From a bacterium (GTDB taxonomy: Archaea; Nanoarchaeota; Nanoarchaeia; Woesearchaeales; UBA10216), in NCBI GenBank assembly GCA_024206195.1, contig JAAGZO010001297.1, forward strand, positions 1-10,029: a stretch of DNA of 10,029 nucleotides, given 5' to 3'. Positions 4,464 to 10,029 of this stretch are shown here, one piece after another. The notes under the pieces were generated by a model that did no database searches, was not told the origin of the DNA, and saw only the letters and a list, made by a program, of their open reading frames with translations. Position numbers and translations under genes: made by a program. Positions within the stretch are counted from its first letter, which is position 1. Each line of letters starts with the position of its first letter.

Positions 4464-4912
4464 AAAATCCCGAAAAAGTAGAACAGGGTAAGAAGTCAAG
4501 ACGTCTGGGGGCGGCTTTTGAGGTGGCTGTACGTAAAGATTTAGAGTCTCAGGGGTATATTGTTGATAAATGGACAAATAACATTGATTTAGACACCGGA
4601 GAGATTGTAAAAGCCAAAACTCGGTTCTTTAGGGGCAAACCCTTAGGTCTAGGGAGTGGATTCCCGGATTTTCTCGCTATGATGCCTGTATTTGAGTCCA
4701 GAAACAGATTAAAGACCAAATATCGAGTAATTCTAGTAGAATGTAAAACAAATAACATATTATCAAAAACAGAGAAACTGAAAATGAACGCATATATTAA
4801 AAAGGGAATTGATTGTTGGGTGGCATATAAAGATGGCAGAGATAAATTGTACCGAAACTTTGTGGAATACAAAGAACGTAATACAGTACGCAGAAAAAAA
4901 ATTAGGAATTGA
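4460..4912 (+). CDS. PD-(D/E)XK-family nuclease
   Basis: This 150-aa protein has the features of a restriction-like nuclease fold. An N-terminal helix with RRLGAAFEVAVRKDL contributes E21, a central strand and turn GSGFPDFLAM gives the PD pair (D70), and ILVECKTNN gives E94-x-K96. A basic helix (SKTEKLKMNAYIKKGID) and a WVAYK strand follow, the order seen in archaeal Holliday-junction resolvase-like and VRR-NUC-like nucleases. All catalytic residues are present, so it should cleave DNA with Mg2+. Its 3' end contains the start of terL (80-nt overlap). Possible jobs are resolving branched DNA before packaging or assisting terminase cleavage; both are inferred from position. Confidence 0.78.
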   Translation: MKNPEKVEQGKKSRRLGAAFEVAVRKDLESQGYIVDKWTNNIDLDTGEIVKAKTRFFRGKPLGLGSGFPDFLAMMPVFESRNRLKTKYRVILVECKTNNILSKTEKLKMNAYIKKGIDCWVAYKDGRDKLYRNFVEYKERNTVRRKKIRN

Positions 4913-6125
4913 ATTAGATGATTGGCAAAAAGAATATATCACACACGAAGGAAACACTGTGGTTAGAGCAGGTAGGCAATCTGGGAAAAGTTTTGCGGAA
5001 TCGCTTAGAGTTGCGTTGTTCGCATTACTTAATAATAAGACATCTACGCTTATTATCGCCTCGGTGGATAGACAATCAATCGAATTACTGGAAAAGGTTA
5101 AGAGTCAAATTATGGGGCTTGCCAAAAACCAAATCAAAGGAAGACCAACATTTCATAAAATCGAACTCAAAAACGGGTCTATCATTAGAGCGGAACCTGC
5201 CGGACAGACGGGATACGGACTTCGTGGGTTCACGGTCGATAAGCTTGTCGCCGACGAAGCCCATTATATTCCCGAGGCGGTATTTGTCGCTGTCCAACCA
5301 ATGTTGGCAACTACGGGAGGGACAATCGACTTACTATCTACCCCTAGGGGTAATGTCGGATTTTTTTACGACTGCTGTCAAGACAAAGAGAACTTCTACG
5401 AAATTCATATAATATCAGCAGACTGCCCGAGAATCACAGACGAATTTCTAAAACAACAAAAACAATCTATGAGTAAATTACAATTTGCACAAGAGTATGA
5501 GGCCATCTTTATCGACGCTCTCCAAGCCTTCTTCCCTAAAGATTTAATAGATGAATGTATAGGTGAGACAGGATTAACAAATGGACGAAATTATTTAGGA
5601 GTAGACTTTGCGGGATATGGGGGAGACCAAAACGCATTCATCACTCTAGAAAACAAAGGGAAAAGGAGTTATGTTAAGAATTATGTAATAACCGAAAAAG
5701 TGAGGGCTTGGGAAACAGTCAATGAAATTATTCGGTTAAACGAACAACACAATTACAAACAAATCGGGGTAGATGATGGGGGACTAGGGACACCAATACT
5801 AGATTATATCCTACGAGAAACCTCATTAAAGAGAAAGACAATCGGACTTAACAACGCCTCACGGAGTATCAACGCCGACAAGGGAGTGAAGAAGTTGTTG
5901 AAGGAGGATATGTATGGGAACCTAAAAATGATGATGGAACAAGGATTATTAAAATTCCCAAAGGACGACGAATTAATCAGAAGCTTAACAAGTATACAAT
6001 TTGAAATCGATAAGGAAACGAAAAGAATCAAAATCTACGGGAAATACTCACATATCACAGAGGGACTGATAAGGGCGGCGTGGTTGGTGAAAACAAAAGG
6101 ATTAAATATTATGGCTTTCTGTTAA
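4833..6125 (+). CDS. terL: Terminase large subunit (DNA-packaging ATPase and nuclease)
   Basis: From ATG 4833 the protein has 430 aa. The N-terminal ATPase carries an adenine-side segment (DDWQKEYI), Walker A RAGRQSGKS (45-53), Walker B LVADEAH with D141-E142, and a coupling motif STPRGN (169-174). The C-terminal RNase H-like nuclease starts near 253 with YLGVDFAGYGGD (D258) and has a second acidic site GVDDGG (D314/D315). Length and order match phage terminases. It cuts concatemeric viral DNA and pumps it through the portal. A TTG at 4809 would add eight residues, but ATG is preferred. The start lies 80 nt inside the upstream nuclease gene, suggesting coupled translation. The next gene follows four bases after the stop. 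Confidence 0.93.
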   Translation: MAEINCTETLWNTKNVIQYAEKKLGIELDDWQKEYITHEGNTVVRAGRQSGKSFAESLRVALFALLNNKTSTLIIASVDRQSIELLEKVKSQIMGLAKNQIKGRPTFHKIELKNGSIIRAEPAGQTGYGLRGFTVDKLVADEAHYIPEAVFVAVQPMLATTGGTIDLLSTPRGNVGFFYDCCQDKENFYEIHIISADCPRITDEFLKQQKQSMSKLQFAQEYEAIFIDALQAFFPKDLIDECIGETGLTNGRNYLGVDFAGYGGDQNAFITLENKGKRSYVKNYVITEKVRAWETVNEIIRLNEQHNYKQIGVDDGGLGTPILDYILRETSLKRKTIGLNNASRSINADKGVKKLLKEDMYGNLKMMMEQGLLKFPKDDELIRSLTSIQFEIDKETKRIKIYGKYSHITEGLIRAAWLVKTKGLNIMAFC

Positions 6126-6129
6126 TTCA

Positions 6130-6492
6130 ATGGCACACACAGGAATATTCGCAACGTCGGCAGAATGTATCTTTAAAATGGGGAATGGTTACGATTCAAC
6201 CAATGTAGATGAGGATAGAATCAATGAATTATGTTCACAAGTAGAAGGGTTCTGTTGTGCTCTGGCGCGTTACGACTTCGCGACAAACTGGGCGGCATTG
6301 GATGCAGTTACCAAAACACTTCTGACAGAAATAGAAAGTAACTACGTAGGATATTATGGAGCAATGTATGCGGCTGCTGGATATGGGTCACAAAGGGAAC
6401 AGGAGAATATTATCAATACGTGTTGGGCACGATTCGTTCAATGTATCGGATTATTAAAAGACCAAAAGACAGTCACGGAGATAAAACCATAA
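6130..6492 (+). CDS. Small head-tail connector-like virion protein
   Basis: This 120-aa protein starts four bases after the terL stop. The pattern FATSAECIFKMG-N-DST at the N-terminus, an alpha-helical middle (DRINELCSQVEGFCCALARY then NWAALDAVTKTLLTEIESNY) and the end REQENIINTCWARFVQCIGL with LLKDQKTVTEI resemble a recurrent group of short helical tailed-phage proteins encoded beside packaging and head genes. Many of these are thought to be gp6/gp15-type connectors that sit below the portal. The resemblance is recalled from pattern, not from a search. It overlaps the next gene by one base (TAATG). It has no enzyme motif. Confidence 0.6.
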   Translation: MAHTGIFATSAECIFKMGNGYDSTNVDEDRINELCSQVEGFCCALARYDFATNWAALDAVTKTLLTEIESNYVGYYGAMYAAAGYGSQREQENIINTCWARFVQCIGLLKDQKTVTEIKP

Positions 6493-7091
6493 TGGCAGAC
6501 CAACTATTAACAGGAACCACATTAGTTGAAAAGGAGAGTAGGAGCGCGGGGGATGTGGCGATTGGGGGAATCATTGAATGGGATGATACCTATACAACGA
6601 TACCGGACAATTTCAGACTATGTGATGGGGGTACAGTAACAGACCCAACAAGCCCTTATAACGGGAACACAGTCCCAGATTATAATACGGAATACTTAAG
6701 CATACCAGCGAGTAACCCAATAACACAAAATGCAAATATATCATACACAGGAAATGCAGCCCAAAACACACTAACGGCAGGAGCTACGTTAATGTTTTTA
6801 GTCCCGATAAACTTACCAAACGGAGCAACAATAACAGAAGTATTATTTAGTGGAAGCGACGCAACAGAACCATACACAATAAAAAGAATAGGAAACGGAG
6901 CATCAAGTGGCTCGGAAACAATGGCAACGGATAACCTTAACACAGCGTCGACGACAATAACAAGCGGAACAATAGATAATAAAAATTATAGATATTTCGC
7001 ATATATAGGATCATTAACATCAACAGACGTGTACTATGGTGGACTAATAACCTACACACCAAGAATGAAATTCATAATTAGGATAAAATAA
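6492..7091 (+). CDS. Tail-collar / spike-like structural protein
   Basis: From the coupled ATG at 6492 (TAATG) the product has 199 aa. Residues 25-65 contain GGIIEW, then IPDNFRLCDGGTVTD and NGNTVPDYN, matching the phage tail-collar domain core (IP-x-G-x-x-x-CDG, followed by a VPDL-like turn). The remainder is Thr/Asn/Ser-rich beta sequence with the pattern LPNGATITEVLFSGSD and a terminal MKFIIRIK strand, like the beta-sandwich tips of virion decoration or spike proteins. The frame is open upstream to 6420, but that would overlap the previous gene. Finding a collar-type protein between connector and portal genes is atypical; it may decorate the neck or head rather than the distal tail. Confidence 0.68.
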   Translation: MADQLLTGTTLVEKESRSAGDVAIGGIIEWDDTYTTIPDNFRLCDGGTVTDPTSPYNGNTVPDYNTEYLSIPASNPITQNANISYTGNAAQNTLTAGATLMFLVPINLPNGATITEVLFSGSDATEPYTIKRIGNGASSGSETMATDNLNTASTTITSGTIDNKNYRYFAYIGSLTSTDVYYGGLITYTPRMKFIIRIK

Positions 7092-7525
7092 TGGCACATG
7101 ACTTTAATAAATTCCCGGAACTGACGAACAACCAGATGAATCTCTATTACTTTGACAGCCCGCATCAACAAATTACAGACGATTTTGATGCTCGAGTTGT
7201 TAAGGTGGTTGATGGGGACACAGTAAGAGTAGAGTGTCCTTTTAGAAACTTCGACTTTCCGATACGTTTCTCAAATATAATGGCGGCGGAGATGAATGAG
7301 AGTGGGAAATCTTCCCGAGACCATTTATCAAACTTAGTATTAAACAGGGAGGTAGAAGTTATTATTGATAAGAATAATCGTGTTGGGAAATACGGACGAT
7401 TACTGGGACAGATTAGACAGAGTGGATTTGACGTCGGGGAACAAATGAAGACGGACGGTTACGCAGTAGGAGTATGGCAGGAGCAGATGGGAATTAAAGA
7501 TTTAATGGTAACACTAGATATATAA
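7091..7525 (+). CDS. Staphylococcal-nuclease-family (SNase-like) protein
   Basis: This 144-aa protein carries the SNase OB-fold: ARVVKVVDGDTVRVEC with the calcium-binding acids D41 and D43, IRFSNIMAAEMNE with R59 and E67, and GKYGRLLGQI with R103, matching the Asp/Arg/Glu/Arg catalytic set of micrococcal nuclease. The order and spacing fit the family, so it should be an active calcium-dependent nuclease. The first 30 residues (FPELTNNQMNLYYFDSPHQQ) are an extension unlike a signal peptide, so it probably works inside the cell or in the virion. It is coupled to both neighbours by TAATG overlaps. An SNase directly before the portal suggests a role in packaging, ejection or host-DNA breakdown. 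Confidence 0.85.
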   Translation: MAHDFNKFPELTNNQMNLYYFDSPHQQITDDFDARVVKVVDGDTVRVECPFRNFDFPIRFSNIMAAEMNESGKSSRDHLSNLVLNREVEVIIDKNNRVGKYGRLLGQIRQSGFDVGEQMKTDGYAVGVWQEQMGIKDLMVTLDI

Positions 7526-8619
7526 TGGGAGATTTGAAAATATCCTCAATGGAGGCAGGAAGTAGTAGCAACACTATTACAAACTACTCGGTAGATGCTC
7601 AAGACCTAGATTCTCCAACAGACCAAAACGAAACAATTTGGGTAAATCAAAAATTCACTCAATGGCTAGGATACTTCAAAGAGATACCAGAACTCAACTC
7701 CGCTATCAATGCCAAAGCAACATGGACTATCGGAAAAGGATTTGAGGCAGACCCAGAGACAACATTCTTATTAGATTCAATAAGGGGATTTGGGAAAGAT
7801 ACATTTAACACAATCCTAGAAAATATGATTCGAACCTACTACATAGGGGGGGACGCTTTCTGTGAAATAATTAGAGACGATAAAGGGAAACTAATAAATC
7901 TAAAACCATTAAACCCAGCGACGGTACAAATCGTTGTCGGGAAAGATGGGATAATGAAACGTTACGAACAAATCAACACTACCAAAAAAGGGAAGAATAC
8001 AAAGTTTAAAGTAGAAGATATTTTCCACCTAGCGCGTAATCGTATAGGGGATGAAGTACACGGGAACTCTGTTATTGAATCAGTAGAAAATATTATTTTG
8101 GCACGTAATGAGGCGATTAGTGACTATAAGGACGTGATGCACGATAACGTAAGACCACGTTGGAAATTCAAATTAAAGACAGACGACCCAACGGAAATCG
8201 CAGCCTATAAGGCGAAGATGGATGCAGTAACAGCAACCAAGTCACAAAACGTTTACGAACCTTTTGATGTAAGTGAGAGTGAATTGATATCCGTGGCGCC
8301 TAATGCAACCCTAGACCCTAAGGCGTGGATAGACCAACAGGGAGACTTTTTCTATGAGGCGGTAGGTACTCCTCAAATCATAATGGGTGGCTCCGGGGAG
8401 TTTACCGAAGCCTCCTCAAAGATAGCATACTTAGCCTATCAACAAAACATAGAAGAAGAACAATTATTTATCGAAGAACAAACAGGACTACAATTAGGAC
8501 TAGAAATAGACTTAGAATTCCCTGCCTCTTTGGAGAACGAATTACTATCAGACAATAAGAAGGATGGGGATATGACAGAATCTAAACCAAGCGAAACAAC
8601 CGCGGGGATGGGACAATGA
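7525..8619 (+). CDS. Phage portal protein
   Basis: The 364-aa product has the portal order. An N-terminal clip/wing helix (PELNSAINAKATWTIGKGFE) comes first, then the segment YYIGGDAFCEIIRDDKGKL, then the LKPLNPATVQIVVGKDG strand pair. The stem region DIFHLARNRIGDEVHGNSVI is followed by a long helix (LARNEAISDYKDVMHDNVRP), and the C-terminal part GTPQIIMGGSGE leads into a final helical segment. The portal ring forms one capsid vertex, binds TerL during packaging and then the connector proteins. At 364 residues it is short for the family, consistent with compact HK97-like portals. It is coupled by TAATG to the SNase gene, and its TGA overlaps the next ATG. Confidence 0.88.
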   Translation: MGDLKISSMEAGSSSNTITNYSVDAQDLDSPTDQNETIWVNQKFTQWLGYFKEIPELNSAINAKATWTIGKGFEADPETTFLLDSIRGFGKDTFNTILENMIRTYYIGGDAFCEIIRDDKGKLINLKPLNPATVQIVVGKDGIMKRYEQINTTKKGKNTKFKVEDIFHLARNRIGDEVHGNSVIESVENIILARNEAISDYKDVMHDNVRPRWKFKLKTDDPTEIAAYKAKMDAVTATKSQNVYEPFDVSESELISVAPNATLDPKAWIDQQGDFFYEAVGTPQIIMGGSGEFTEASSKIAYLAYQQNIEEEQLFIEEQTGLQLGLEIDLEFPASLENELLSDNKKDGDMTESKPSETTAGMGQ

Positions 8620-8747
8620 TAGAAAATGTTAATTTAATATCGAGTGTTGGGTTTCCTATATTCTTGTGTTTATGGTTTATGTTTAGAACGGAGAAGGTAA
8701 TCAATAACAATACTACTGCAATGAAGGAGGTTTTGCGTAAATTATAA
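8616..8747 (+). CDS. YvrJ-like small membrane protein
   Basis: ATG 8616 overlaps the portal stop (ATGA) and the frame gives 43 aa. The pattern LISSVGFPIFLCLWFMFRTE followed by a charged helix (KVINNNTTAMKEVLRKL) matches the YvrJ family: a short N-terminus, a single membrane segment beginning GFPI, an R-x-E/K after the membrane, and a Lys/Glu/Leu-rich tail. YvrJ-type proteins are common in phages of Gram-positive bacteria, often near lysis genes. The function is not established; a holin-like or membrane-anchor role is possible. Here it sits between portal and a hydrophobic 299-aa protein. The family assignment is from pattern only. Confidence 0.7.
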   Translation: MIENVNLISSVGFPIFLCLWFMFRTEKVINNNTTAMKEVLRKL

Positions 8748-8767
8748 TAGCAAAGAAGAAATATTAG

Positions 8768-9667
8768 ATGGTAACAGCAAAAGAAAAACAAGAAAAAAAT
8801 AGAATCCTATTAGCGGAGAAAGCAAAGAAAAGAGAAGAAAGACAAAAACTAATAGAAAAAGGGAAGACAAGAAAAGAAGCAATAGAAGAACTGAAACAAA
8901 GAGAACCAAAAGAATCACCTACTATCGACTTATCAAAACAACGAGAGGAACAGAAACAACAAATCACAGGAGAGACAAGTTTCAAAGAGGCGCAAGAACA
9001 AGTAGCAGGAATAACAGGGGCAGAGTTTGGGGAGCGTAAGAGGGAAGTATTTGCAGAGGAAAGACCAACGGAGAAAAGGGTTTTGGAGTTTGCGTCTGCT
9101 GGGGCAGTTGGTCTTTTGGGGGGATTAGGATTGGGTAATGTATTAACAACAGCGTCTAAGATAGCAAGAGGAACAGCAAAAGTAAGACAGGCAAAAAGCG
9201 TCTCTAAAATATCTCAAGCGTTCGGAGTAAGTGAAAAGAAAATAAACGACGCTATTAGTAAGAGAGCATTAAATAAAGCATTAGACAAAGCAGTAAAAAA
9301 TATTAATCCAACATCATTTGCAAAGAAAGCTGGGGGAGTTGCGGGGACTATTGCGGGCGTGGATGTATTAACAGATTGGTACGCGCTAGACAACGTAATT
9401 GGAGGACAAAAGTTTTATATGAAAGATGTATTAAAGGAACTTAGGACGGGGACTATCTCCCAAGAAGACGCGATAAAGGCAATTAATGAATCTCGAGAAG
9501 TGAGAGAGATAGCGATTAATAAAGTAATAATATCAGCCTCAATAAATCCATTGATATGGCCAATGAGGAAACTTATATTAACAGGGATGGAAGGGGATGA
9601 GGTGGCAATCGATTTAATTGAACAACAGATTGAAGGATTTGTTATTGAAGAACCACAAACTATATAA
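8768..9667 (+). CDS. 299-aa protein with charged coiled coil and hydrophobic segments
   Basis: The first ~100 residues are extremely charged (Lys, Glu, Arg, Gln) and likely a long coiled coil. A Gly/Ala/Leu-rich hydrophobic stretch (107-130: FASAGAVGLLGGLGLGNVLT), a basic helical region (131-185), a second Gly/Ala-rich segment (185-203) and a third hydrophobic helix (248-272) follow. No enzyme motif is seen. Internal head or ejection proteins and tape-like proteins often combine coiled coil with glycine-rich membrane-active helices, and its place between portal and probable capsid genes allows that, but this is inference. The start is ATG 8768 with only weak A/G-rich sequence before it. The stop overlaps the next promoter's TATA box. 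Confidence 0.75.
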   Translation: MVTAKEKQEKNRILLAEKAKKREERQKLIEKGKTRKEAIEELKQREPKESPTIDLSKQREEQKQQITGETSFKEAQEQVAGITGAEFGERKREVFAEERPTEKRVLEFASAGAVGLLGGLGLGNVLTTASKIARGTAKVRQAKSVSKISQAFGVSEKKINDAISKRALNKALDKAVKNINPTSFAKKAGGVAGTIAGVDVLTDWYALDNVIGGQKFYMKDVLKELRTGTISQEDAIKAINESREVREIAINKVIISASINPLIWPMRKLILTGMEGDEVAIDLIEQQIEGFVIEEPQTI

Positions 9668-9668
9668 A
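9661..9668 (+). promoter_or_regulatory. Archaeal promoter overlapping a stop codon (TATATAAA)
   Basis: TATATAAA includes the TAA of the 299-aa gene (9665-9667). Its first T is 29 nt before ATG 9690, the same spacing as at 4062, so the next gene should have a leaderless or near-leaderless mRNA. It probably boosts expression of abundant virion genes downstream of the packaging genes. Confidence 0.7.
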
Positions 9669-9689
9669 CCCTATATACATACATATTAT

Positions 9690-9986
9690 ATGAACAATGA
9701 AGAAACCAATGAGAATAACGAAACAGGAACGGAAACTAATCCTACTGATACGTTATTCGATAAGACTAATGCGGCTACTGATAGGCTTGAAAAAGCCAAT
9801 GAGAAGAAAGAAGAGTTGTTGAATAGAGAAGAAGAACTCTACGCAAAGCAAAAACTAGGCGGACAGTCTACCGCAGGGGAACAACAAACACCTGTAAAAA
9901 CAGAAGACGAAATTTCTAGGGATAACGCAAAGGAGATGTTTAAGGATACACAATTAGAGAGGGATATTGAAAAGGCATATGGATAA
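9690..9986 (+). CDS. 98-aa acidic coiled-coil protein, possible head-assembly protein
   Basis: The start is set by promoter spacing. The frame stays open upstream, but an earlier start would overlap the previous gene and lie above the predicted transcription start. The N-terminal ~20 residues are almost all Asn, Glu and Thr (disordered). Residues ~24-55 form a charged helix (NAATDRLEKANEKKEELLNR then EEELYAKQKLGG). A flexible Gln/Thr/Gly linker follows, and the end has DNAKEMFKDTQLERDIEKAY. Small acidic coiled-coil proteins with their own promoter often lie just before the major capsid gene and act as scaffolds or minor head proteins. This role is inferred from place only. It overlaps the next gene by eight bases. 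Confidence 0.68.
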   Translation: MNNEETNENNETGTETNPTDTLFDKTNAATDRLEKANEKKEELLNREEELYAKQKLGGQSTAGEQQTPVKTEDEISRDNAKEMFKDTQLERDIEKAYG

Positions 9987-10029
9987 AGAAAAATTACAAG
10001 AATCAATTAAGAATATAGAAGATGGAATC
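9979..10029 (+). CDS. Start of a small charged helical protein (cut by window end)
   Basis: ATG 9979 overlaps the previous stop by eight bases, and the frame is open to the window edge. The visible 17 residues read MDKEKLQESIKNIEDGI, a helix with heptad-spaced hydrophobic residues. It is probably another short coiled-coil protein co-transcribed from the promoter at 9661. The true length and role cannot be judged. Confidence 0.5.
   Translation, partial: MDKEKLQESIKNIEDGI

Noticed and set aside
4809..4832. TTG extension of terL
   Set aside because: It adds eight residues not needed for the fold and lengthens the overlap with the nuclease gene. ATG 4833 is a normal start.
4918..5412. 164-codon alternative frame inside terL
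   Set aside because: It is out of frame with a terminase that has all its motifs, and its product is basic and low in recognisable structure. It is a shadow frame.

Overview
The window looks like part of the genome of a tailed double-stranded DNA virus (Caudoviricetes-type) or its integrated form, and the host is most likely an archaeon. The viral identity rests on a large terminase with both Walker motifs and nuclease acids, a portal-like protein, a tail-collar-type protein, a fibre protein with repeated GIGT-x-SP motifs and a YvrJ-like small membrane protein. The archaeal inference rests on promoters: the octamer TATATAAA occurs at 4062 and 9661, each exactly 29 nt before an ATG, which predicts leaderless mRNAs. 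A third TATA-like box at 1483 precedes a leader with a strong Shine-Dalgarno site. Arg is mostly AGA/AGG and Ile often ATA. The exact host clade cannot be read from this sequence.

Layout, all confident genes on the + strand. (1) 1-1474: end of a beta-rich virion protein, then a 396-aa tail fibre or receptor-binding protein. (2) 1483-2523: a promoter-led, tightly packed cluster with an OB-fold-like (SSB-like) protein, a cysteine-repeat protein and two tiny charged proteins, ending near a small stem-loop. (3) 2524-3289: a tRNA 3'-end-like sequence, then small overlapping reading frames including a short HNH nuclease. (4) 3284-4060: about 800 bases with no confident gene. It is rich in hairpins and GCTAGC palindromes, contains a sharply GC-rich island, and has an orphan TATA box upstream of a segment that may be a structured RNA or a small protein. 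(5) 4062-9667: a packaging and head-assembly operon with a Cys-type small protein, a winged-helix-like protein (possible small terminase), a PD-(D/E)XK nuclease, TerL, a small connector-like protein, a collar/spike protein, an SNase-family nuclease, the portal, a YvrJ-like protein and a 299-aa protein with coiled coil and hydrophobic segments. Most genes are joined by TAATG or ATGA overlaps. (6) 9661-end: a new promoter and two small charged proteins, the second cut by the window edge. A major capsid protein is not in the window and probably lies downstream.

How they fit: TerL, perhaps with the winged-helix protein, would dock on the portal and package DNA. Two nucleases (PD-(D/E)XK and SNase) are embedded in the packaging and morphogenesis operon, which is the most unusual point of its architecture. 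The hairpin-rich island at 3284-4020 coincides with a visible change in strand composition. It is the best candidate here for an undescribed replication, integration or regulatory element.
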